Assembly (NCBI GenBank): GCA_023701265.1
Contig: JAMPXI010000010.1
Span: 1-36,750, forward strand
DNA from: Desulfuromonadales bacterium
GTDB lineage: Bacteria > Desulfobacterota > Desulfuromonadia > Desulfuromonadales > BM103
Length of the DNA stretch: 36,750 bases
Direction of reading: 5' to 3'
The notes beneath the pieces were generated by a model. It saw only the letters and a list, made by a program, of their open reading frames with translations. It made no database searches and was not told where the DNA came from. Shown here piece after piece: positions 15,079-22,793 of the stretch. The first letter of the stretch is position 1; the number at the start of each line of letters is the position of its first letter. The translations under genes were made by a program, and so were the position numbers.

Positions 15079-16860
15079 ATGGCCGAAACTGCGGAAAACA
15101 TCCAAGTACTGATCTGCACCGGCACCGGCGGCTTTGCCTCCGGTGCCCAGAAGGTCATCGACGCTTTCGAAGCTGAGTTCGCGAAGCAGGGCGTCGAAGC
15201 CAAGGTCGGTAAACGCTGTGATATCAAGAAGACCGGTTGCCGCGGGCTGTGCGCCAACGACGTGCTGGTCGACATCGTCCTGCCCGGCCAGGAGGGGGTG
15301 ACTTACGATTTCGTCACTCCGGAGTTGGTGCCGCAGATTGTCGAGGAGCATATCCTCGCCAACCAGGTGGTCGAAAAGAAGAAGGCCGGCAAGTACTACG
15401 GGGACTTCCTGGCGAAGCAGCAGCGCATCATCTTCTCGCGCTGCGGCACCATCGATGCCGAGAGCATCGAGGACTTTGTCGCCCACAACGGGTTCACCGG
15501 CATCAAGAAGGCGGTGACCATGACCCGGGAAGAGGTCATCGAGGAAGTCAAACGCTCCGGCTTGCGCGGCCGTGGGGGCGGCGGCTTCCCGACCGGGGTC
15601 AAGTGGTCGTTCTGCAAGGCCTCGCCGGGTGACCAGAAGTTCTTGATCTGCAACGCCGACGAGGGCGACCCGGGGGCGTTCATGGACCGTTCGGTCCTTG
15701 AGGGCGACCCCTATGGCGTCATCGAGGGGATGATGATCGCCGCCTATGCCATCGGCTGTACTTTTGGCTATGTCTACTGCCGCGCCGAGTACCCGCTGGC
15801 GATCAAGCGCCTGCAGAAAGCCATCGATACCTGCTACGAGCGCGGCATCCTCGGCGATAACTGCATGGGTTTCGGCTTCAAATTCGACATGAAGATCAAG
15901 GCCGGCGCCGGCGCCTTCGTCTGCGGCGAGGAAACCGCCCTGATGGCCTCCATCGAGGGGCAGCGCGGCATGTCTCGCCCCCGCCCGCCGTTCCCGGCGG
16001 TGCGCGGCCTGTGGGGGAAGCCGACCAACATCAACAACGTCGAGACCTTCGCCAACGTCTCCTACATCTTCTATAACGGCGCCGACTGGTTCTCGTCGAT
16101 CGGCACCGAGGGGACCAAGGGGACCAAGATCTTTGCCCTCACCGGCAAGATCAAGCACACCGGTCTGGTTGAAGTCCCCGCCGGCACCACCATGCGCGAG
16201 GTCATCTACGACGTCTGCGGCGGCATTCACAAGAACCGCAAGTTTAAGGCGGTGCAGGCTGGCGGCCCGTCCGGTGGCTGTCTCCCCGCCGAGGCGCTCG
16301 ACGCTCAGGTCGATTACGACTCGCTGATCAAGGCCGGCGCAATGATGGGCTCCGGCGGCCTGGTGGTCATGGACGAGACCACCTGCATGGTCGACGTCGC
16401 CCGCTTCTTCCTCAACTTCACCCGCGTCGAGTCGTGCGGCAAGTGCATCCCCTGCCGCATCGGCCTGAAGATCATGCTCGAGATCCTCGAGCGGATCTGC
16501 GCCGGCGAAGGCAAGGAAGGGGACATTGAACTATTGCAGGACATGTCCTACGACATCAAGAAAAGCTCCTTGTGTGGCCTCGGCCAGACCGCGCCGAACC
16601 CGATCCTCTCCACCATCCGCTATTTCCGGGATGAGTACGAGGCGCACATCAAGGACAAGTACTGCCCGTCCCATGTCTGTAAGCCGCTGCTCTCGTTTGC
16701 AGTGATTGAAGGTACCTGCAAGAAGTGTGGGTTGTGCGTCAAGGCCTGTCCGGTTGACGCCATCCGTTGGGAGAAGGGGCAGGTCGCTTTCATCGAGCTC
16801 GAAAAGTGTACCCAGTGCACCTCCTGTTACGACGCCTGCCCGTTCATGGCGATCGAGTAG
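15079..16860 (+). CDS. nuoF: NADH-quinone oxidoreductase subunit F with extra N- and C-terminal Fe-S domains
   Basis: At 593 residues it is much longer than E. coli NuoF. The core has the NADH site GLRGRGGGGFPTG, the FMN loop CNADEGDPGAF and GAGAFVCGEETAL, and the N3 cluster ligands in ESCGKCIPC with LCGLG further on. An N-terminal thioredoxin-like domain (residues 1-90) precedes it, and two [4Fe-4S] ferredoxin motifs end the protein (C547/550/553/557 and C577/580/583/587). This layout is shared with HydB/HndC-type diaphorases. The N-terminal domain normally binds [2Fe-2S] through four cysteines (CX4C and CX3C); here C13, C54 and C58 are present but the second position is G18, with an extra C47. 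It would oxidise NADH and pass electrons to NuoG. Why it needs extra clusters is not clear from the sequence. Confidence 0.97.
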   Translation: MAETAENIQVLICTGTGGFASGAQKVIDAFEAEFAKQGVEAKVGKRCDIKKTGCRGLCANDVLVDIVLPGQEGVTYDFVTPELVPQIVEEHILANQVVEKKKAGKYYGDFLAKQQRIIFSRCGTIDAESIEDFVAHNGFTGIKKAVTMTREEVIEEVKRSGLRGRGGGGFPTGVKWSFCKASPGDQKFLICNADEGDPGAFMDRSVLEGDPYGVIEGMMIAAYAIGCTFGYVYCRAEYPLAIKRLQKAIDTCYERGILGDNCMGFGFKFDMKIKAGAGAFVCGEETALMASIEGQRGMSRPRPPFPAVRGLWGKPTNINNVETFANVSYIFYNGADWFSSIGTEGTKGTKIFALTGKIKHTGLVEVPAGTTMREVIYDVCGGIHKNRKFKAVQAGGPSGGCLPAEALDAQVDYDSLIKAGAMMGSGGLVVMDETTCMVDVARFFLNFTRVESCGKCIPCRIGLKIMLEILERICAGEGKEGDIELLQDMSYDIKKSSLCGLGQTAPNPILSTIRYFRDEYEAHIKDKYCPSHVCKPLLSFAVIEGTCKKCGLCVKACPVDAIRWEKGQVAFIELEKCTQCTSCYDACPFMAIE

Positions 16861-16893
16861 TCGAACAGACCGGCAAAAAGGATAAGTGACTCC

Positions 16894-19368
16894 ATGGTCA
16901 ACCTGACGATCGACGGCAAACAGATCACGGTCTCCCGGACCGCAACCATTTACGAGGCGGCGCTGGAAGCGGGAATCAATATTCCGGTCCTTTGTTACGC
17001 CAAAAAGCTTCTTCCGTTCGGTGCCTGCCGCATCTGCCTGGTGCAGGTGGAGCAGATGAAGGGGCGCCTGATCCCGTCCTGCACCACCCCGGTTAGCGAG
17101 GGGATGGTGGTCACCACCATGTCCGACGAGATCCTCAAGGTGCGCAAGACCGTCCTCGAGTTCCTGCTCGTCAACCACGTTATCGAATGCCCGGTCTGTG
17201 ACAAGGGCGGCGAGTGCGACCTGCAGGAACTGACCTACGCCCACGAGGTGGTCACCAACCGCTTCCAGGGGGAGAAGTTCAACCTGGAGACCGATGAGGT
17301 CAATCCGCTGATCGAGCGCAACATGAACCGCTGCGTGCTCTGCGGGCGTTGCGTCCGCGTGTGCGACGAAGTGGTGGGCTACGGTTCCTATTCGTTTATC
17401 AATCGCGGCTTCGAAACCAAGATCGCCACTGCTTTTGACCGCGGCCTTAATTGTGAATTTTGCGGTCAGTGCGTGTCGATGTGCCCGGTGGGGGCGATCC
17501 TGCCCCGTCCGTTCAAATTCAAGGCGCGCCCCTGGCAACTCAAGGAAGTCGACACGGTCTGCGGCTATTGCGGCAACGGCTGCACCGTGTCCCTCGGCGT
17601 TCTCGACAAGAAAATCGAGACGATCCGCTTCAACGACAAGATCGGCGTCAATGACGGCAATCTCTGTATCCGCGGCCGTTTCGGCTACTCCTATGTCAAC
17701 AGCGAGGAGCGCCTGACCACCCCGCTGGTCCGCAAAAATGGCCAGTTGGTCGAGGCTAGCTGGGATGAAGCGCTGCAGGTCGTGGCCGATGGCTTCAAGC
17801 AGGCGCAGGCCAGCTTGGGAATCCTCTCGGGCGCGCGTCTGACCAACGAGGAACTGTTCCTGCTCAAGAACCTGGCCAAGGTTGCCGGGACCGCCAACCT
17901 CGACCATTCCGGGGGCGAATGCTACAAGGGGGTCACCGAGGGGCTCGCCGGTTCACTCGGCATTGCCGCCTCCACTGGAACCTTCCCGCAGGTCGAGGAG
18001 TGCGAGGCGATTCTTGCCATCCGCTCCGACTTCTACGAAACCCACCCGGTATTCGGCATGGTGGTCAACCAGGCGGTCAAGCGCAACGAGGCGCAACTCT
18101 GGCTGGTCGCCGACAAGCGTGGCAAATTCGCCAAGCTCCCCGGTGCCCAAAACCTGCTGCATCGCCCGGGGATGGAACTGGACGTGCTCAACGGTTTGGC
18201 CAGGGTGCTCCTGGACGAGGGTCTGGCCCAGACCGAAGGGGTCGAGGGCTTGGCTGAACTGAAGCAGGCGTTGGCCGAGTTCGGCGCTGATCAGGTGGCT
18301 ACCCGCACTGGTGTCGATGCCGAAACGTTGCGTGTTGCGGCTCGCCAGCTGGCTGCTGCCAAGAAAAGTGCCATTCTGCTGGCTTATGGACTCCCCTATA
18401 CGGCCTATAGCCGCGAACTTGGTATTGCCGCCGCCAATCTGGCGATCCTCGTCGGCATTCCGGGGCGTGCCGGCAGCGGGCTTTATCTGTGTGGTGAAAA
18501 AGCCAACAGCCAGGGGGCGATCGACCTCGGCATCGTGCCGCAGACGGGTGGCCTCGGCGCCCAGGCGATGCTTGATGCCGCCGCCAATGGCAAGCTCAAT
18601 GCCCTCTACGTGGTCGGTGAAGATCTGCTGATCTCCTATCCTGATCGCGGCAAGGTTGAGAAAGCCCTGGAAAAGGTGCCGTTCCTGGTTGTGCAGGACA
18701 TCTTCCTCTCGTCGACCGCAGCCAAAGCCCATGTGGTGCTGCCGGCCGCCTCCTTCGCCGAGAAGGATGGAACCTTTACCAATGCCGAGCGCCGTATCCA
18801 GCGGGTGCGCCCCGGCATTCCCCTCCCGGGTCAGGCGAAGACCGACGGGACGATTATTGCCGCTCTCATCGAAAAGCTCAGCGGTAACCTGGCGTTCACC
18901 GGCCCAGCTGCCATTTTTGCCGAGATCGGTCGCAGCGTGCCGGCTTATGCGACAGTCAGTTTCAATGGCATTGGCCCTCAGGGTTTTGTCTGGGGTGGAG
19001 AGATCCTGACTCCGTCACGCCGTCGCTTGCAGCCGGTCGGTGGTGCCGTCCCGGTGGAGGGTACGTTCCAGTTGCTCACCGGCAGCGCGCTCTATCACAG
19101 TGGCACGGTATCGACTCGCGCCAAGGGGCCGCAGGCCGTTGTTGCCGAAGCTTATGTCGAGTTTGGCCGCGAAGATGCCAAAGCGCTGCAACTCAAGGAT
19201 GGCGATCTGGTCAAGGTGACGGGGAACGGTGTCGAACTGCGACTTAAAGCCAAAGTGGACAACCGGCTGCCGAAAGGGGTGCTTTTTGCTCCCTATCATT
19301 TTGCTGCCGCCGGGATCAACCGGCTTTACAAGGGTGAGGCGGCCGTCTCCGTGACGGTCAGCAAGTAA
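16894..19368 (+). CDS. nuoG: NADH-quinone oxidoreductase subunit G
   Basis: The 824-residue protein carries the chain of clusters between NuoF and NuoI: N1b (C34, C45, C48, C63), N5 with its histidine ligand (H95, C99, C102, C108), two ferredoxin-type [4Fe-4S] motifs (C147/150/153/157 and C187/190/193/197), and an N7-type motif (C223, C226, C230, C258). A molybdopterin-oxidoreductase fold follows (residues 220-820), without a recognisable active-site cysteine or selenocysteine. The second ferredoxin motif is more than the single N4-type cluster of E. coli NuoG and resembles the N-terminal part of iron hydrogenases and formate dehydrogenases. The next gene begins 22 bases after the stop. Confidence 0.96.
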   Translation: MVNLTIDGKQITVSRTATIYEAALEAGINIPVLCYAKKLLPFGACRICLVQVEQMKGRLIPSCTTPVSEGMVVTTMSDEILKVRKTVLEFLLVNHVIECPVCDKGGECDLQELTYAHEVVTNRFQGEKFNLETDEVNPLIERNMNRCVLCGRCVRVCDEVVGYGSYSFINRGFETKIATAFDRGLNCEFCGQCVSMCPVGAILPRPFKFKARPWQLKEVDTVCGYCGNGCTVSLGVLDKKIETIRFNDKIGVNDGNLCIRGRFGYSYVNSEERLTTPLVRKNGQLVEASWDEALQVVADGFKQAQASLGILSGARLTNEELFLLKNLAKVAGTANLDHSGGECYKGVTEGLAGSLGIAASTGTFPQVEECEAILAIRSDFYETHPVFGMVVNQAVKRNEAQLWLVADKRGKFAKLPGAQNLLHRPGMELDVLNGLARVLLDEGLAQTEGVEGLAELKQALAEFGADQVATRTGVDAETLRVAARQLAAAKKSAILLAYGLPYTAYSRELGIAAANLAILVGIPGRAGSGLYLCGEKANSQGAIDLGIVPQTGGLGAQAMLDAAANGKLNALYVVGEDLLISYPDRGKVEKALEKVPFLVVQDIFLSSTAAKAHVVLPAASFAEKDGTFTNAERRIQRVRPGIPLPGQAKTDGTIIAALIEKLSGNLAFTGPAAIFAEIGRSVPAYATVSFNGIGPQGFVWGGEILTPSRRRLQPVGGAVPVEGTFQLLTGSALYHSGTVSTRAKGPQAVVAEAYVEFGREDAKALQLKDGDLVKVTGNGVELRLKAKVDNRLPKGVLFAPYHFAAAGINRLYKGEAAVSVTVSK

Positions 19369-19390
19369 GGCGATACACGGGATAACTTCG

Positions 19391-20353
19391 ATGGAATGCC
19401 CCAAATGCCAGGCGCGGGTGATGACAAGCGCCAAGTTCTGCGACCAGTGCGGTCTCAATCTGGTCGAGAACGTCGAGTTTCTGCACCGCAAGGCGGTTGA
19501 TCTTTACCACCGCGGGCAGATCGACGAGGCCCTGACATTTTGGGACCGTGCGCTTGAGTACGAGCCGGGCTTCAGCAAGGGTCACTACTACCGGGGGCTG
19601 GCACTTTACGACCACGGTGACCTGGCAGAGGCGGTCAGCGCCTTCCAGCAGGCCCTGGTAGGAGAAGCCGAACCGTTCCGGGTTTGGTTCAAATTAGGAA
19701 TGGCCCAGTACGGGCTGGGTAATCTGGAGGCGAGTGTCGAAAGCTTTCAACGGGCTCACGCGATCAACCCGGGCAGTGCCGAAACCCTTTACCGACTCGG
19801 TCTGTCGCATCTGCGCATGTCGGAGCTGGATGCCGCCCGTACCTCGCTGGAGCAGGCGGTCCGGATCAACCCCAAATATACCCGAGCCCTTTACATCCTC
19901 GGGATGGTGGTCGCACAGCAGGGGGATCAGGGCGAAGCAATCGACCTGTTCCGACGGGTCGAAGCCGTCAGCCCGACCTACACGGCGGCCCGGTTCGAAC
20001 TCGGTATGGCGTTGTTCCGCCAGGGGAAGCTGCGGGAGGCGGTTGAGCAGTTCGACGGCGTTGAGGCGGTCAGCCCACGTTTCGCCCCCGCCCCGTACAT
20101 GCTTGGCGAGTGCCACCGCAAGTTAGGGGTTTTCGGAGAGGCCGTTGCTGCCTACCGGCGCATGTTGGAGCTCAACCCGGACGATGCCGAAGCCTGGGTG
20201 CGGATTGCCGAGTGCCAGCTGCAGCAGGATTTACTTGACGCTGCCCGCGAGGCTCTCGATAAGGCGCTGGCCATCAGCCCGCAACATGCCGAGGCAAATT
20301 ATCTGAAGAAACATCTGGGTGAAATGGCTACGCCGCACAAGCCCGGTTTTTAG
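19391..20353 (+). CDS. Zinc-ribbon plus eight-TPR protein inserted in the nuo operon
   Basis: The 320-residue soluble protein begins with a zinc ribbon (C3-x2-C6 and C17-x2-C20). Residues 28-299 divide exactly into eight consecutive 34-residue tetratricopeptide repeats with no insertions (first repeat 28-61, last 266-299), and a 21-residue tail follows. TPR arrays form curved scaffolds that hold other proteins. It has no signal peptide, so it should be cytoplasmic, on the side where the complex I peripheral arm is assembled. It lies 22 bases after nuoG and 46 before nuoH, on the same strand, so it should be co-transcribed with them. It is not a complex I subunit. An assembly, stability or regulatory role for complex I is inferred from position alone. 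I do not recall it in the nuo operon of Geobacter sulfurreducens. Confidence 0.88.
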   Translation: MECPKCQARVMTSAKFCDQCGLNLVENVEFLHRKAVDLYHRGQIDEALTFWDRALEYEPGFSKGHYYRGLALYDHGDLAEAVSAFQQALVGEAEPFRVWFKLGMAQYGLGNLEASVESFQRAHAINPGSAETLYRLGLSHLRMSELDAARTSLEQAVRINPKYTRALYILGMVVAQQGDQGEAIDLFRRVEAVSPTYTAARFELGMALFRQGKLREAVEQFDGVEAVSPRFAPAPYMLGECHRKLGVFGEAVAAYRRMLELNPDDAEAWVRIAECQLQQDLLDAAREALDKALAISPQHAEANYLKKHLGEMATPHKPGF

Positions 20354-20399
20354 TGGCAAAAACGTTCACAGTCCAAACGGAGCGAGGAAGAGGATTGTC

Positions 20400-21464
20400 A
20401 TGACGGAAATGCTGAGCATGTCGAATAATTGGCCACTGTTCGTGGGAATAATGCTGCTGAAGCTGGTGGTGGTCTTCGCTGTGACCATGTTGATCGTTGC
20501 CTACGCCACCTGGTGTGAGCGCAAGGTCATTGGCCACATGCAGACCCGTCTCGGTCCCATGCGCACCGGATGGCACGGCTTGCTGCAGCCGATCGCCGAC
20601 GGGCTCAAGCTCTTCTTCAAGGAAGACATCATCCCGGCCCAGGCCAGCAAGGTGCCGTTCCTGTTGGCGCCGATGATGATCCTGGTCCCGGCGCTGATCA
20701 CCATTGCGGTCATCCCCTTCGGCAAAGACGTTACGGTGGGAGGGTTCACGGTGCCGCTGCAGATCACCGACCTGAACATCGGGGTGCTCTACATCCTGGC
20801 GTTCGCCGGTCTCGGCGTCTACGGCATCGTGCTGGCCGGCTGGAGCTCGAACAGCAAGTACGCCCTGCTCGGTGGCGTGCGCGCCACGGCTCAGATGATC
20901 TCCTACGAACTGGCCGCCGGCATCACCATCATTGCGGTATTCATGCTCAGCGAGACCCTGAGCCTGCGCGAGATCGTCGCCTTGCAGGCGGGTCCGCTCT
21001 GGGGCACAATCACCTTCCTGCCCGACTGGTACGTTTACAAGCAACCGCTCGCCTTCGGCCTGTTCATCATTACCGGTCTGGCTGAGATCAACCGGACGCC
21101 GTTCGACATGCCGGAAGCCGAAAGCGAACTGGTCTCAGGGTTCTGTACCGAATACTCGTCGATGAAGTACGCCCTGTTCTTCATGGCCGAATACGCCAAC
21201 ATGATCGTTATCTCCGCTATCGCCGCGACCCTGTTCCTTGGTGGCTGGGGTGCTCCGCTCAATATCGGGATTCTGAACATGGTGCCTGGTGTTGTCTGGT
21301 TGCTGGCGAAAGTCTTTGCCATCATGTTCTTTTTCATCTGGCTGCGCGCCACCTTGCCGCGCGTGCGCTATGACCAGCTGATGCAGCTCGGGTGGAAGGT
21401 TCTGATCCCCCTGGCGCTGGCCAACCTGGCCGTGACCGGCCTGGTGGTCGTTCTGCAGCTGTAA
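20400..21464 (+). CDS. nuoH: NADH-quinone oxidoreductase subunit H
   Basis: ATG 20400, after GAGGAAGAGG, gives 354 residues; the frame runs 27 codons further upstream into the end of the TPR gene and is not used. The eight-helix protein links the quinone site to the proton channels. Conserved segments include WCERKVIGHMQTRLGP with LLQPIADGLKLFFKED, and EINRTPFDMPEAESELVSGF, the acidic loop near the quinone entrance. Confidence 0.97.
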   Translation: MTEMLSMSNNWPLFVGIMLLKLVVVFAVTMLIVAYATWCERKVIGHMQTRLGPMRTGWHGLLQPIADGLKLFFKEDIIPAQASKVPFLLAPMMILVPALITIAVIPFGKDVTVGGFTVPLQITDLNIGVLYILAFAGLGVYGIVLAGWSSNSKYALLGGVRATAQMISYELAAGITIIAVFMLSETLSLREIVALQAGPLWGTITFLPDWYVYKQPLAFGLFIITGLAEINRTPFDMPEAESELVSGFCTEYSSMKYALFFMAEYANMIVISAIAATLFLGGWGAPLNIGILNMVPGVVWLLAKVFAIMFFFIWLRATLPRVRYDQLMQLGWKVLIPLALANLAVTGLVVVLQL

Positions 21465-21491
21465 ACGCTCCGAGAATACGAGGTCAAACCA

Positions 21492-21887
21492 ATGTTCACA
21501 GCGATCGCCAAAGGCCTAGGCATTACTTTCAAGCACATGCTGCCGGGGCATTCGACCACCGTGCAGTATCCGACCGTCAAACTAAAAATGTCCGCTCGCT
21601 TCCGCGGCCTGCATCGTCTGGTGCCGACCCAGGACCGCGAGAAATGCGTGGCCTGCTACCTCTGTCCGACGGTATGCCCGGCCAAGTGCATTACGGTCGA
21701 AGCGGCCGAGAACGACAAGGGTGAAAAGTACCCACGGATCTACAAGATCGATCTGCTGCGCTGCATCTTCTGCGGTTACTGCGTGGAAGCCTGCCCGGTC
21801 GAGGCGTTGGAAATGACCGACGCATACGAGCTGGCCAACTACCGGCGCGAGGATTTCGAATTCACCAAGGAGCGGCTGCTCAAGTAA
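21492..21887 (+). CDS. nuoI: NADH-quinone oxidoreductase subunit I (N6a/N6b clusters)
   Basis: The 131-residue ferredoxin-like protein carries two [4Fe-4S] motifs, C52/55/58/62 and C91/94/97/101, which relay electrons from NuoG to the N2 cluster in NuoB. An amphipathic N-terminus (AIAKGLGITFKHML) would dock it to the membrane arm. It is somewhat shorter than the E. coli protein, mainly at the C-terminus. One extra cysteine (C66) follows the first motif. Confidence 0.97.
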   Translation: MFTAIAKGLGITFKHMLPGHSTTVQYPTVKLKMSARFRGLHRLVPTQDREKCVACYLCPTVCPAKCITVEAAENDKGEKYPRIYKIDLLRCIFCGYCVEACPVEALEMTDAYELANYRREDFEFTKERLLK

Positions 21888-21907
21888 GCCGGAGGAGCGT
21901 GTAAACC

Positions 21908-22411
21908 ATGGAGACAATTTTCTTCTATCTAGTTGCGCTGGTCACTGTCGTTTCGGGATATCTGGTAGTCCGCTGCCAGAGTCCGGTCAACAGCGGCCTC
22001 GCCCTGGTCAACACCTTCTTCTGCCTGGCGATCTTCTACGTCATGCTCTATGCGCCGTTCATGGCCGCCATCCAGGTCATCGTCTATGCCGGGGCGATCA
22101 TGGTACTGATCCTCTTCGTCATCATGCTGCTGAACCTTGGTACCGAGGCACGCAAGCGTTATACCCACGGTGTGGTGTGGGCGGCCATTGCCAGCCTGCT
22201 GGTGCTGCTCAATCTGGTGTTCTTCGTCAAGCGCGGCCGGGTGACCGGTGCCGAGGGTGACATCACCAGCTCCCTGATCATGACCGAGGGCCATACCGAG
22301 CTGATCGGCAAGGCTCTGTATACCGATTTCCTGCTCCCCTTCGAAATTGCCTCGGTCCTGTTGCTGGTGGCGATTGTCGGTGCGGTAGTGCTGGCCAAGA
22401 AGGACGTCTAA
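21908..22411 (+). CDS. nuoJ: NADH-quinone oxidoreductase subunit J
   Basis: The 167-residue membrane protein has five hydrophobic segments. The motif QVIVYAGAIMVLILFVIMLLN is the conserved third helix, where a bulge in the chain is part of the coupling mechanism in known structures. It starts 20 bases after nuoI and is followed by nuoK in the usual order. Confidence 0.96.
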   Translation: METIFFYLVALVTVVSGYLVVRCQSPVNSGLALVNTFFCLAIFYVMLYAPFMAAIQVIVYAGAIMVLILFVIMLLNLGTEARKRYTHGVVWAAIASLLVLLNLVFFVKRGRVTGAEGDITSSLIMTEGHTELIGKALYTDFLLPFEIASVLLLVAIVGAVVLAKKDV

Positions 22412-22441
22412 CCCCTACTCGGGATAACGGGAGATTCACAG

Positions 22442-22741
22442 ATGAGCGTTTACCATTACCTGACCGTCAGCGCTATTCTCTTTGCCCTTGGAACCTATGG
22501 GGTGCTGACCCGGCGCAACGCGATTGTCATTTTCATGTGCATCGAACTGATGCTCAACTCGGTGAACCTGACCTTTATCGCCCTGTCCCGGCATCTCAAC
22601 AGCCTGGATGGCCAGATATTCGTGTTCTTTGTCATGACCGTGGCAGCTGCCGAGGCGGCGGTCGGCCTGGCTTTGATGATCGCCTTCTTCCGTAATCGGG
22701 AGACGATCGATGTTGATCAGATCAATCTGCTGAAGTGGTAA
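22442..22741 (+). CDS. nuoK: NADH-quinone oxidoreductase subunit K
   Basis: The 99-residue protein has three helices. The two membrane glutamates essential for proton pumping are present at E35 ([10 protein letters not shown]) and E71 ([11 protein letters not shown]), corresponding to E36 and E72 of E. coli. Length and order in the operon are normal. Confidence 0.97.
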   Translation: MSVYHYLTVSAILFALGTYGVLTRRNAIVIFMCIELMLNSVNLTFIALSRHLNSLDGQIFVFFVMTVAAAEAAVGLALMIAFFRNRETIDVDQINLLKW

Positions 22742-22793
22742 GAGCTGCCTGTCTGGTTTTGTGAACGGTTTACTTCGTCCGGAGGATAGATAG

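Noticed and set aside
15052-17907. Two long minus-strand open frames (392 and 458 codons)
   Set aside because: They mirror nuoF and nuoG. The Cys-cluster and NADH/FMN motifs are all on the plus strand; the minus frames reflect third-position G/C bias.
19391-20353. TPR gene as a misassembled or foreign insertion
   Set aside because: Spacing, strand and codon use match the flanking nuo genes and no insertion remnants or duplicated target sites are visible, so it looks like a settled operon member.
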